From: Microbacterium sorbitolivorans
GTDB lineage: Bacteria; Actinomycetota; Actinomycetes; Actinomycetales; Microbacteriaceae
Length of the DNA stretch: 64,000 nt
Direction of reading: 5' to 3'
Assembly (NCBI RefSeq): GCF_003327285.1
Contig: NZ_KZ848473.1
Coordinates: 930,001-994,000 of the forward strand
Part shown: positions 1 through 7,415 of the stretch, piece after piece
Numbering within the stretch: the stretch's first letter is position 1
Layout: each line of letters begins with the position of its first letter
Program-made: the position numbers and the translations under genes
Notes under the pieces: generated by a model
Seen by the model: the letters and a program-made list of their open reading frames with translations, nothing else
Database searches by the model: none
Told to the model about the DNA's origin: nothing

Positions 1-489
1 GCGCACTGCCCCACGATCGTCGTGAACGAGCGGCTGAACGCCGACGGCCCCGTCACCGTCGCGGTCGAGGGGTCGCACCTCAACGAGGACGTGCTCGCCC
101 AGGCCACCGCGATCGCCGCCTCTCGCGGCGCGACGCTCGACATTGTCACGGCGCTGCCGCCCTTCGAGGAGGTCACCTTCTGGTACCCCGACGCGGCGCT
201 CGACGTCGACCTCGTGGGCGTACGCCAGGGCCAGATCGAGGAGGATCTCGCGGCCCACGCCGAGGCCATCCGGGCGAAGAACCCGGGCCTCGAGGTCGCC
301 TCGGGTGTCGAGGTCGGATCCGCGCAGTCGCTGCTCGCGGCGCGCACGCGCTCGTCGCAGCTCACGGTGCTCGGCACCCGCGGCCGCGGCGCGGTCGCGA
401 GCGTGCTTCTCGGATCCGTGTCGCGCTCGGTGCTGTTCCACGCCGAGGGCCCCGTCATGATCGTGCCGACCGGCGAACAGGCCGCCTAA
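1..489 (+). CDS. Universal stress protein, C-terminal part (5' end outside window)
   Basis: The reading frame is open from the first base: before the GTG at 22 it encodes AHCPTIVV, the typical last strand of a UspA domain, so the gene starts outside the window and what is seen is the end of one Usp domain plus a complete second one. The second domain opens with VTVAVEGS and ends with the nucleotide-binding signature of the family, LGTRGRGAVASVLLGSVSRSVLFHAEGPVMIVP (G-2x-G-9x-G-S/T type, seen around residues 117-150). Tandem-domain Usp proteins of about 300 residues are usual in actinobacteria; they bind ATP and act in the cytoplasm in stress and dormancy. The specific role cannot be told. Confidence 0.88.
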   Translation, partial: AHCPTIVVNERLNADGPVTVAVEGSHLNEDVLAQATAIAASRGATLDIVTALPPFEEVTFWYPDAALDVDLVGVRQGQIEEDLAAHAEAIRAKNPGLEVASGVEVGSAQSLLAARTRSSQLTVLGTRGRGAVASVLLGSVSRSVLFHAEGPVMIVPTGEQAA

Positions 490-500
490 CGACGGGGCGG

Positions 501-523
501 GCGGGGCGCGTCGAGCGCCCCGC
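501..523 (+). terminator. Probable intrinsic terminator of the stress-protein gene
   Basis: A perfect 9-bp GC stem (GCGGGGCGC / GCGCCCCGC) with a 5-base loop lies 12 bases after the stop codon. It is followed by TCCTCCTCGTTT, only a weak T tract, as is common in high-GC genomes. Confidence 0.6.
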
Positions 524-615
524 TCCTCCTCGTTTACGCAGGTCCGACGGATAGGATTTCTCTCCGGAATGTGCGGCGCGATGCGGCGCCGAGAGACGCG
601 ATAACGGGAGCGCGC

Positions 616-1254
616 ATGACCTGGGGCCTTGCCCTCGACCTTCTGGGCACGTTCTTCTTTGCGATCTCGGGCAGCCTGCTCGCCGCAAAGCGCGGTTTCG
701 ACATCGTCGCCTCGCTGTTGCTCGGCTCGCTCACGGGCCTCGGCGGCGGCGTCGTGCGCGACCTCATCATCGGCCGCCCGCCCGCGGCGTTTAACGAGCC
801 GATCCACCTGATCCCGCCCGTGCTCGCCGCGCTCGTCGTGTTCTTCATGTCGAGCCACGTGCAACGCTTCTGGACGACGATTCTCGTCTTCGACGCCGTC
901 GGCCTCGCCGTGTTCTGCACGACCGGCGCCGTCACCGCGCTCGAGTTCGGCATGAACCCCATCGCGTCGCTGCTTCTCGGCGTCACGACAGCCGTCGGCG
1001 GCGGCCTCATGCGCGACGTGGTCGCGAACCACGACCCGCAGCTATTCAACCCGCGCGACCTCTACGCCGCGCCCGCGTTCGCGGGATCCGCCCTCATCGT
1101 GCTGATCTGGCAGCTGGGCGGCGCGGGCAACATCGCGCTCTACTCGGTCACGGCGGCCGTTCTCGTCTTCCGCTTGCTTTCGCTCAAGTACGCCTGGCGC
1201 GTGCCGGGCGCCCAGTTCGCGCGCGGGCAGGGCGACGGCTCGGCCGCTAGCTGA
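616..1254 (+). CDS. TRIC-family (UPF0126/YadS-like) membrane channel
   Basis: A 212-residue integral membrane protein with about seven hydrophobic segments. It has the internal duplication typical of bacterial trimeric intracellular cation channel homologues: GSLTGLGGGVVRDLI in the first half and GVTTAVGGGLMRDVV in the second, both Gly-Gly-Gly kinks followed by Arg-Asp. The family conducts K+ and other monovalent cations across the plasma membrane; the physiological role in bacteria is unsettled. The ATG at 616 is chosen because GGGAG lies six bases upstream; the frame is open to 571 but lacks a start with a ribosome site. Its stop overlaps, tail to tail, the stop of the next gene by eight bases. 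Confidence 0.85.
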   Translation: MTWGLALDLLGTFFFAISGSLLAAKRGFDIVASLLLGSLTGLGGGVVRDLIIGRPPAAFNEPIHLIPPVLAALVVFFMSSHVQRFWTTILVFDAVGLAVFCTTGAVTALEFGMNPIASLLLGVTTAVGGGLMRDVVANHDPQLFNPRDLYAAPAFAGSALIVLIWQLGGAGNIALYSVTAAVLVFRLLSLKYAWRVPGAQFARGQGDGSAAS

Positions 1255-2122
1255 CCTCGGCCTCGACGGCCTGCTCGGCGCCCCACGAGGCGAGGAGCGC
1301 GAGGCGCTCCGCCGACACGGATCCGGGCTCGGCGGTGTAGAGCATGAGCGTGAGGCCGGGATCGGCCGTCACCGAGAGCTCCTCGTACACGAGGGTGAGC
1401 TCGCCGACGACGGGGTGCAGGTAGCGCTTCGTGCCGGCCCCGTGCGTGCGCACGTTGTGCGCGCCCCAGAGGGTACGGAAGGTGTCGCTGCGCGTCGAGA
1501 GCTCGCCCACGAGATCCTGCAGCGCGCGGTTGTGCGGGTCGCGGCCGGCCGCCGCCCGCATGTTCGCGACGCACATCTCGGCGAAGCGATCCCAGTCGGG
1601 ATAGAACTCGCGCGACGCGGGGTCGAGAAACTGGAAGCGCGCGAGGTTCGGCGTGCGGCCGCCGTCGCCGATGACGTGCGAGTAGAACGCGCGGGCGAGG
1701 GCGTTGGTCGCGAGCACGTCGAGCTGGGCGTTGCTCACGACCGCGATGCCGCCCGTGACCGACTCGATCGCCCACTGCAGCCCCGGGCGCGAGGTCTGCG
1801 CGGCGCTCGGGCGGCGGCGCGGGCGACCCGAGGCGGGGATCCCGTCGGCGGCCCGCGCCAGGTCGAAGAGGTGCGCGCGCTCGGTGTCGTCGAGCTGCAG
1901 CGCGTCGGCGATCGAGTCGAGCACCGCCGCCGACGCGCCGGCGATCGCGCCGCGCTCGAGCTTGCCGTAGTACTCCACGCTCACGTCTGCGAGGATCGCG
2001 ACCTCCGCGCGGCGCAGCCCCGGAACGCGGCGGTTGCCGCCGCCCGGCAGCCCCGCCTGCTCGGGCGTGAGCCGTGCCCTGCGCGACATGAGAAACTCGC
2101 GCACCTCTGATCGGTTATCCAT
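1247..2122 (-). CDS. XRE/MmyB-like transcriptional regulator
   Basis: A 291-residue DNA-binding protein. Residues about 5-75 form an XRE helix-turn-helix (REFLMSRRARLTPEQAGL, then GLRRAEVAILADVSVEYYGKLERG, the recognition-helix region). The C-terminal two thirds is the MmyB-type PAS-like ligand domain (WAIESVTGGIAVVSNAQLDVLATNALARAFY, and the end motif RYLHPVVGELTLVYEELSV). Such regulators usually repress a divergent oxidoreductase gene, and here it is divergent from a zinc alcohol dehydrogenase 170 bases away. The ATG at 2122 fits the family start. An open frame continues upstream to 2455 but runs antisense into the dehydrogenase gene, so it is not used. The ligand is unknown. Confidence 0.85.
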   Translation of the reverse strand: MDNRSEVREFLMSRRARLTPEQAGLPGGGNRRVPGLRRAEVAILADVSVEYYGKLERGAIAGASAAVLDSIADALQLDDTERAHLFDLARAADGIPASGRPRRRPSAAQTSRPGLQWAIESVTGGIAVVSNAQLDVLATNALARAFYSHVIGDGGRTPNLARFQFLDPASREFYPDWDRFAEMCVANMRAAAGRDPHNRALQDLVGELSTRSDTFRTLWGAHNVRTHGAGTKRYLHPVVGELTLVYEELSVTADPGLTLMLYTAEPGSVSAERLALLASWGAEQAVEAEVS

Positions 2123-2165
2123 GCGCTCCAGCGTACGTAGCGGTCGCGTCGCCAGAGGTTCCCTG

Positions 2166-2219
2166 TCAGTACATCCCTCGCCAGGGTATTCCTGCGCGCG
2201 CGAGGTGCCGGTGTACTGG
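2166..2219. promoter_or_regulatory. Possible operator pair in the regulator/dehydrogenase intergenic region
   Basis: The 170-base divergent intergenic region contains CAGTACA (2167-2173) and its inverted copy TGTACTG (2212-2218), about 45 bases apart and each flanked by similar bases (TCAGTACAT and TCCAGTACA on opposite strands). This is a plausible site for the adjacent MmyB-like regulator. No convincing -10/-35 pair could be assigned. Confidence 0.3.
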
Positions 2220-2291
2220 ATGACATGACCTCCTCCCCCGCCGGAGTCGAGGTCCCCGATCTCTTCACCCCACATCTGAAGGAGAATCCAC

Positions 2292-3314
2292 ATGCGTGGA
2301 GTAGTTATGCACGCGCCCCGAGACATCCGTGTCGACGAGCGCCCCAACCCCGTCATCGAGCAGCCGAGCGACGCGGTCATCCGCGTCACGGCGGCCTGCA
2401 TCTGCGGATCCGACCTGTGGCCGTACCGCGGCACGGATCCGGTGGCCGAGCCCACCCCGATGGGTCACGAGTACGTCGGCATCGTCGAGCAGATCGGCGA
2501 CGATGTCACGAGCCTCAAGGTCGGCGACTACGTCGTCGGCTCGTTCTTCGCCTCCGACAACACCTGTGAGATCTGCGAGGCCGGCTACCAGTCGCGCTGC
2601 ATCCACAACGTGCCCATGGGCGCGCTCGGCACGCAGGCCGAGCTGCTGCGCGTTCCGCTCGCCGACGGCACCCTCGTCGTCGTGCCGGGCACCCCGACCC
2701 CGGATCAGGTCAAGAGCCTGCTCGCGGCGTCGGACGTTCTCGGAACCGGCTGGTTCGAGGTGGACGCCGCGGCCGCAGCCCCCGGCAAGACCGTCGCGGT
2801 CGTCGGTGACGGCGCCGTCGGCCTGCTCGGTGTTCTCGCGGCGAAGCAGATGGGCGCGGAGCGCATCATCGCGATGTCGCGTCATGCCGACCGCCAGGCG
2901 CTCGCCCGCGAGTTCGGCGCGACCGACATCGTCACTGAGCGCGGGGACGAGGGCGTGGCGAAGATCCACGAGCTCACGAACGGCCTCGGCGCGCACAGCG
3001 TCATCGAGGCCGTCGGCACCCAGGAGTCGATGATGCAGGCGATCCGCTCGACCCGCCCCGGCGGTCACGTCGGCTTCGTGGGCGTCTCGCACGACGTCGC
3101 CCTGCCGGGCCTCGAACTGTTCTTCGCCGACATCCACCTGCACGGCGGCCCCGCCCCCGTGCGCCGCTACCTGCCCGAGCTGGTCGAGCTCATCATGACC
3201 GACCAGATCAACCCGGGCCTCGTCTTCGACCTCACCCTGCCCCTCGAAGAGGCGGCCGAGGGCTACAAGGCGATGGACGAGCGCCGCGCGACGAAGGTCA
3301 TGCTGACGTTCTAG
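2292..3314 (+). CDS. Zinc-dependent alcohol dehydrogenase (MDR family)
   Basis: A 340-residue medium-chain dehydrogenase/reductase. Catalytic zinc ligands are seen at Cys38 (ICGSD) and His59-Glu60 (GHEYVG). The structural-zinc lobe has only three of the four usual cysteines (DNTCEICEAGYQSRC, Asp in place of the first Cys), a variant also known in other family members. The Rossmann fold carries the NAD(P) motif VVGDGAVGLLGV at about residues 168-179. It probably oxidises an alcohol or reduces an aldehyde in the cytoplasm; the substrate is unknown. The start at 2292 has AAGGAG eight bases upstream. It is divergent from the MmyB-like regulator that probably controls it. Its last 36 bases are repeated 1.5 kb downstream beyond the toxin-antitoxin cassette. 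Confidence 0.9.
   Translation: MRGVVMHAPRDIRVDERPNPVIEQPSDAVIRVTAACICGSDLWPYRGTDPVAEPTPMGHEYVGIVEQIGDDVTSLKVGDYVVGSFFASDNTCEICEAGYQSRCIHNVPMGALGTQAELLRVPLADGTLVVVPGTPTPDQVKSLLAASDVLGTGWFEVDAAAAAPGKTVAVVGDGAVGLLGVLAAKQMGAERIIAMSRHADRQALAREFGATDIVTERGDEGVAKIHELTNGLGAHSVIEAVGTQESMMQAIRSTRPGGHVGFVGVSHDVALPGLELFFADIHLHGGPAPVRRYLPELVELIMTDQINPGLVFDLTLPLEEAAEGYKAMDERRATKVMLTF
3278..3313 (+). repeat. 36-bp direct repeat, left copy (dehydrogenase 3' end)
   Basis: These 36 bases encode the C-terminal residues ERRATKVMLTF of the dehydrogenase and the first two bases of its stop codon. They recur without mismatch at 4816-4851. The base before and the base after differ between the two copies. Confidence 0.95.
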
Positions 3315-3359
3315 CCGCGCTGATCAGTGCGTCGTGGACCAGGAGTCTGACCGAAAGAC

Positions 3360-3419
3360 CTTGAGCCGACATGTCACAACACTACCGTTTTCGGTATAGT
3401 TGTGACATGTCGGCTCAAG
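3360..3419 (+). promoter_or_regulatory. Palindromic promoter-operator of the abiE operon
   Basis: Two perfect 21-base arms (3360-3380 and 3399-3419), plus a further five paired bases inside around a TTTT loop, form a near-continuous inverted repeat of 60 bases. The -10 hexamer TATAGT (3395-3400) sits at the inner edge of the right arm, and the antitoxin ATG (3407) lies within that arm six bases further on, so the transcript is probably leaderless. AbiEi proteins are known to bind inverted repeats in their own promoter and repress it, and this is the obvious site. Confidence 0.75.
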
Positions 3420-3949
3420 CGAAGTACCGAGAAGTGGTGCGCGAGATCGCGCTCGACCATTATGGCTACGTCACCACACGGGAAGCAGCTGAGGCCGGTG
3501 TCCCGCCCGTCGAACTCCCCAAGCTCGCCGCGCGGGGCGGGGTCGAGAACATCGCATACGGCCTGTATCGCGTCACCGATATCCCCCCAACGCCGTACGA
3601 CCAATACGCAGAGGCGCTACTCCGTGTCGGCGAGGACGCGTATCTGCATGGCGAGTCCGTTCTCGCACTGTTCGGACTTGCCGACGTAAATCCGCGGCAG
3701 GTGAAGGTTGCCGTACCCCGTCGCGCCCGTCCACGGCTTCCCACCTACATTGGCCTGACGCTGGCCGCCCCCGGCGCACCCACCACATTTTATGAGGGCC
3801 TGCGGGCACAGCCGGTTGCCGACGCCCTCATCGAGTGCCGCGGACGCATCCAGGACGAACGGCTCTTCACGGCCGCCAAGCAGGCAAGGGCCGAGGGACT
3901 GCTAACAATGGCCGACTGGCGACGCCTGCGAAAGGCGCTCCAGCCATGA
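3407..3949 (+). CDS. AbiEi-family antitoxin / autorepressor of a type IV toxin-antitoxin pair
   Basis: A 180-residue protein with an N-terminal winged helix-turn-helix (YGYVTTREAAEAGVPPVELPKLAARGGVENIAYGLYRV, residues about 18-56) and the C-terminal AbiEi domain (EALLRVGEDAYLHGESVLALFGLADVNP...). In this family the antitoxin does not bind the toxin but counteracts it and represses the operon. The ATG at 3407 is preferred over the one at 3371 because it follows the TATAGT -10 element at leaderless distance and the earlier ATG lies in the other arm of the operator palindrome. The stop overlaps the toxin start in an ATGA arrangement. The gene appears intact. Confidence 0.85.
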   Translation: MSAQAKYREVVREIALDHYGYVTTREAAEAGVPPVELPKLAARGGVENIAYGLYRVTDIPPTPYDQYAEALLRVGEDAYLHGESVLALFGLADVNPRQVKVAVPRRARPRLPTYIGLTLAAPGAPTTFYEGLRAQPVADALIECRGRIQDERLFTAAKQARAEGLLTMADWRRLRKALQP

Positions 3950-4770
3950 GCTACGACACACCGCCGCCGAACCTCCGCTCTCTGGAGCAGCGGATCCGCA
4001 ACCTCGAGGGAGACGAAGGACTCGCTTCTCGTCGTCGTGTGGGGATGGCGCTGGTCGTCGTCGGACAGATGCTGCCCGGCGGAGCTGTCAAGGGTGGAAG
4101 CGCGATGGCGCTGCGTTTCGGTCGTGACACTCGATTCACGAGGGATCTCGACGCGGCCAGGCGCGGGCCTCTGAGTCAGTTCCGCAGCGATTTCGAGGAA
4201 GCCCTCGCGGCAGGCTGGGCAGGATTCACCGGCCGGCTTATCGAAAAGCAAGCACCGCGCCCCACAGGAATACCGTCCCCATACGTCATGTAGCCTTTCG
4301 CGGTGAAGCTCGACTACAAGGGCCGCCCGTGGTGCACGGTCGCGTTTGAGTTGGGCCACAACGAGATCGGTGACGCAGAAGCGCCCGAGTACCGCCTCGC
4401 TCACGACCTAGCGGAGCTCTTCACCGAGGTCGGTCTAGAAGCGCCCGGACCGGTTCCTGTTCTGCGGTCAGACCACCAGATCGCGCAGAAGCTTCATGCA
4501 CTCTCCTCGGTGGGAAGCGAGCGGGCACACGACCTGGTCGATCTTCAGATTCTTGCGGCTGGCGAATCGGTGGATCTGACGTTGACCAAGGCGACGTGTA
4601 CGAGGCTCTTCGAGTATCGACGCCAGCAGACATGGCCGCCACGCATAGCGGCGGGCGATCGTTGGAACACCCTCTACGAGGAAGCAGCCGACGGCCTCGA
4701 GGTGCTGGCAACTATCGATGGCGCGATCATCTGGGTCAACGAACTCATCGCACGCATCGCGCGGAGCTGA
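3946..4770 (+). pseudogene. AbiEii-family nucleotidyltransferase toxin, interrupted by an in-frame TAG
   Basis: One reading frame of 275 codons encodes an AbiEii/AbiGii-type nucleotidyltransferase but carries a TAG at 4291-4293. The part before it (115 residues) holds motif I (KGGSAMALRFG) and the DxD metal motif (RDLDA). The part after it, in the same frame without any shift, reads PFAVKLDYKGRPWCTVAFELGHNEIGDAE and then the later motifs QIAQKLHAL (K-x4-K region) and DLVDLQIL (final Asp). Intact homologues read continuously through the VM-x-PF junction, so the TAG probably replaced a Gln, Lys or other codon. A GTG at 4303 has no ribosome site. The N-terminal fragment alone lacks half of the catalytic motifs, so the toxin should be dead unless the TAG is read through. 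Sequencing error is an alternative. Confidence 0.85.
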
Positions 4771-4815
4771 TCCCTCGAAAGATCTGTAGCCGACCAAGCT
4801 CCAACGATCAGGCCT

Positions 4816-4851
4816 CGAGCGCCGCGCGACGAAGGTCATGCTGACGTTCTA
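4816..4851 (+). repeat. 36-bp direct repeat, right copy
   Basis: Exact copy of 3278-3313, here followed by A (making TAA rather than TAG) and, 16 bases later, by the terminator hairpin. It is not part of any gene at this position and is most easily explained as the original 3' end of the dehydrogenase gene or as a duplicated attachment core. Confidence 0.95.
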
Positions 4852-4867
4852 ACCACACCAACGCAGA

Positions 4868-4893
4868 AACCCCCGGCCGTAAGGCCGGGGGTT
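4868..4893. terminator. Bidirectional terminator between dehydrogenase/abiE and tRNA-Gln
   Basis: An 11-bp perfect stem (AACCCCCGGCC / GGCCGGGGGTT) with loop GTAA. It is flanked by A-rich sequence on one side and TTATCTT on the other, and serves the plus-strand genes and the minus-strand tRNA. Confidence 0.85.
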
Positions 4894-4903
4894 ATCTTCA
4901 CTG

Positions 4904-4975
4904 CTGGGGTACCTGGACTCGAACCAAGAACAACGGAACCAGAAACCGCCGTGTTGCCAATTACACCATACCCCA
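4904..4975 (-). tRNA. tRNA-Gln (CTG)
   Basis: The minus strand folds as a 72-base tRNA. The acceptor is TGGGGTA / TACCCCA with discriminator G, the D arm is GTG...CAC, the anticodon loop is TTCTGGT with CTG at positions 34-36, and the T arm is CTTGG TTCGAGT CCAGG. The 3' CCA is not encoded. It lies about 100 bases downstream of gltX on the same strand, a common actinobacterial linkage. Confidence 0.93.
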
Positions 4976-5072
4976 TTGGTTTTCAGCTCTCGCTGCCAAC
5001 AGATGACTACTTTACGCGAGACGAGAGCTGAACCCAAATCGAGCCTGTATCCGGGGCGTGTCGCCCCGGCTA

Positions 5073-6581
5073 TCAGGCCGTCAGGCGGGCCCGCAGGGCG
5101 TCGAGGCGCTCGATCGTGCGCTCCTTGCCCAGCAGTTCCATCGACTCGAACAGCGGCGGCGAGACGCGGCGGCCCGAGATGGCGACGCGCGGCGACGCAT
5201 ACGCGACGCGCGGCTTCAGCTCGAGGCCTTCAATGAGGGCCGCCGAGAGGGCGTTCTGGATCGACTCGGTGTCGAAGCTCTCGAGGCCGCGCAGGGCCTC
5301 GGCGCTCGCCTCGAGAACGCGAGGGGCGTCGTCGGACAGCTTCGAGACCGCCTCCTCCTCGTACTCGAGCTCGTCGGTGAAGAGGAAGCCGAGCATGCCG
5401 CCGGCCTCGCCGAGAAGCTGCATGCGCTCCTTCACGAGGGGCGCCGCGGCCTTCACGAGGGCGCGCTGCTCGTCGGTGACATCGGCGCCGAGGGCGCCCG
5501 AGGCCTGCAGGTACGGCACGAGGCGCTCGGCGAAGTCGTCGAGACCGATCAGGCGGATGTGGTCGCCGTTGATCGACTCGGCCTTCTTCTGGTCGAAGCG
5601 CGCCGGGTTCGGGTTGACGTCGGAGATGTCGAACGCCGCGACGAACTCGTCGAGCGTGAACACGTCGCGGTCGGCGGCGATCGACCAGCCGAGCAGCGAG
5701 AGGTAGTTCAGCAGGCCCTCGCGCACGAAGCCCTTGTCGCGCTGCAGGAAGAGGTCGGCGCGCGGGTCGCGCTTCGACAGCTTCTTGTTGCCGTCGCCCA
5801 GCACGAGCGGCATGTGGCCGAAGCGCGGGATGAAGGTCGTGACGCCCGCCTCGATGAGCGCGCGGTACAGCACGATCTGGCGCGGGGTCGAGGGCATGAG
5901 GTCCTCGCCGCGGAGCACGTGCGTGACGCCCATGAGCGCGTCGTCGACGGGGTTCACGAACGTGTACAGCGGCACGCCGTTCGGGCGCACGATGACGAAG
6001 TCGGTGAAGCTGCCCGCGGGGAACGTGACCTCGCCGCGCACGAGGTCGTCGTACGTGATGTCCTCGTCCGGCACCTTGAGGCGCAGCGCGGGCTCGCGGC
6101 CCTCGGCGCGGAACGCCGCGCGCTGCTCGTCGGTGAGGTCGCGGTCGAAGTTGTCGTAGCCCTGCTGCTTCGCGCGGCCGTTGGCCTCGTTGCGGGCGTC
6201 GATCTCCTCGGCCGTCGAGAAGCTCTCGTAGACGAGGCCCTTCTCGACGAGCTGCGCGAGAACGTCGCGGTAGATGTCGTGGCGCTGCGACTGGCGGTAC
6301 GGCTCGTGGGGTCCGCCGACCTCCACGCCCTCGTCCCAGTCGATGCCGAGCCACGTCAGCGCGTCGATGAGCTGGTCGTAGCTCTCCTGGCTGTCGCGGT
6401 TCGCATCGGTGTCTTCGATGCGGAAGATGAGCTTGCCGCCGTGGTGGCGAGCGAAGCCCCAGTTGAACAGTGCGGTGCGGATCAGGCCGACGTGCGGCGT
6501 GCCGGTCGGCGACGGGCTGAAGCGAACGCGAACGTCGCTGCCGGTGGCCGTGGTGGTGCGGGGATCAGGTGCAGAAGACAT
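5073..6581 (-). CDS. gltX: Glutamyl-tRNA synthetase
   Basis: A class I aminoacyl-tRNA synthetase of 502 residues. It charges tRNA-Glu and, in actinobacteria, which depend on GatCAB, probably also mischarges tRNA-Gln. The ATP-binding signature [11 protein letters not shown] (HIGH-type) is at residues 23-33 and the KMSKS-type loop KKLSKRDPR is near residue 265. The anticodon-binding helical domain fills the C-terminal third. The length is normal for the family. The first possible start is a GTG at 6584 directly before the ATG at 6581; the ATG is used here. Neither has a strong ribosome site. It is followed by tRNA-Gln. Confidence 0.96.
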   Translation of the reverse strand: MSSAPDPRTTTATGSDVRVRFSPSPTGTPHVGLIRTALFNWGFARHHGGKLIFRIEDTDANRDSQESYDQLIDALTWLGIDWDEGVEVGGPHEPYRQSQRHDIYRDVLAQLVEKGLVYESFSTAEEIDARNEANGRAKQQGYDNFDRDLTDEQRAAFRAEGREPALRLKVPDEDITYDDLVRGEVTFPAGSFTDFVIVRPNGVPLYTFVNPVDDALMGVTHVLRGEDLMPSTPRQIVLYRALIEAGVTTFIPRFGHMPLVLGDGNKKLSKRDPRADLFLQRDKGFVREGLLNYLSLLGWSIAADRDVFTLDEFVAAFDISDVNPNPARFDQKKAESINGDHIRLIGLDDFAERLVPYLQASGALGADVTDEQRALVKAAAPLVKERMQLLGEAGGMLGFLFTDELEYEEEAVSKLSDDAPRVLEASAEALRGLESFDTESIQNALSAALIEGLELKPRVAYASPRVAISGRRVSPPLFESMELLGKERTIERLDALRARLTA

Positions 6582-6600
6582 CACCCGAATTCTACGCTGA

Positions 6601-6629
6601 GGGCGCCCTCCCGGTCAGGGAGGACGCCC
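6601..6629 (-). terminator. Hairpin between the FAH-like gene and gltX
   Basis: An 11-pair GC stem with one mismatch and loop GGTCA lies between the stop of the upstream minus-strand gene and the gltX start, probably ending the amino-sugar operon. No T tract is seen. Confidence 0.5.
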
Positions 6630-6647
6630 CAAAGCGTTGCGCGCCGC

Positions 6648-7415
6648 TCAGGCCGCGTCGCGCGCCACGTTTCGCAGGATGCCGATGCCGGGCACCTCGA
6701 CCTCGACCGAGTCGCCGGCCTGGAAGGCGCCGACGCCCGCGGGCGTGCCCGTGAGGATCACGTCGCCCGGCAGCAGCGTGAACGCCGCCGAGGCATACTC
6801 GATGATCGCGGGGATGTCGAAGATCATGTCGGTGAAGGATCCGCGTTGCACCTCGACGTCGTTGTGGCGCGTGATGATCTCGCCCTTCGACACGTCGAAC
6901 TCGGTCTCGATCGCGGGGCCGAGCGGGCAGAACGTGTCCATGCCCTTGGCGCGAGCCCACTGGCGGTCGGGACCCTGCAGGTCGCGGGCCGTGACGTCGT
7001 TCGCGATCGTGTAGCCGAAGATCACGTCGTTCGCGTCCTCGGCCGAGACGTTCTTCGCGATCTTGCCGATGACAACGGCGAGCTCGCCCTCCCACTGCGT
7101 GTCGTTCGTCTGATGGGGGCGCACGATGGCATCGCCCGGGCCGATGACGGCCGTGTTCGGCTTAAAGAACAGCAGCGGCTCGGCCGGGATGTCGTTGTTG
7201 AGCTCCGCGGCGTGGTCGCGGTAGTTGCGGCCGACGCACACCACCTTCGAGCGCGGGATCACCGGTGCGAGCAGGGCGACGTCGCCGATCGAGACGCGCT
7301 CGCCCGTCGTGTCGTACCCGGCGAACATCGGGTCGCCCGAGAGCACCACCAGCTCCGCCCCGTCGACGATTCCGTACTTAATGGCGTCGTTATGACTAAA
7401 CCGCGCGATCTTCAC
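6648..7415 (-). CDS. Fumarylacetoacetate hydrolase family protein
   Basis: A 255-residue enzyme of the FAH superfamily, which holds a Mg2+/Mn2+ ion in a mixed beta-roll and hydrolyses, decarboxylates or isomerises beta-diketo acids. Metal-site signatures are visible: VCVGRNYRDHAAEL, TQWEGELAVVIGK (the two glutamates) and GYTIANDVTARDLQ (the aspartate), followed by GDVILTGTPAGVG near the C-terminus. The GTG start at 7415 overlaps the stop of the ROK kinase gene (GTGA), so the two are translationally coupled. Members act in aromatic or sugar-acid catabolism or as oxaloacetate decarboxylases. Which applies here is unknown, and its place in an amino-sugar operon is unusual. Confidence 0.87.
   Translation of the reverse strand: MKIARFSHNDAIKYGIVDGAELVVLSGDPMFAGYDTTGERVSIGDVALLAPVIPRSKVVCVGRNYRDHAAELNNDIPAEPLLFFKPNTAVIGPGDAIVRPHQTNDTQWEGELAVVIGKIAKNVSAEDANDVIFGYTIANDVTARDLQGPDRQWARAKGMDTFCPLGPAIETEFDVSKGEIITRHNDVEVQRGSFTDMIFDIPAIIEYASAAFTLLPGDVILTGTPAGVGAFQAGDSVEVEVPGIGILRNVARDAA

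Larger units (their letters stand above)
3314..4851. mobile_element. Inserted AbiE-type cassette bounded by 36-bp direct repeats
   Basis: About 1.5 kb lies between two identical 36-base copies of the dehydrogenase 3' end. The segment holds only an AbiEi-like antitoxin, a broken AbiEii-like toxin and short flanks. Its base composition is visibly less GC-rich and its codon use less biased than in the neighbouring genes. After the right copy come the terminator and tRNA-Gln that would have followed the dehydrogenase before insertion. This looks like integration at the 3' end of a gene, leaving the gene product intact, as site-specific elements do. No integrase or transposase is present, so it is a relic, a passenger moved in trans, or the product of homologous capture. 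The mechanism is inference. Confidence 0.6.

Noticed and set aside
3371..3406. Earlier ATG for the AbiEi gene
   Set aside because: It lies in the left operator arm, upstream of the -10 box, and would add MSQHYRFRYSCD, which is not family-like.
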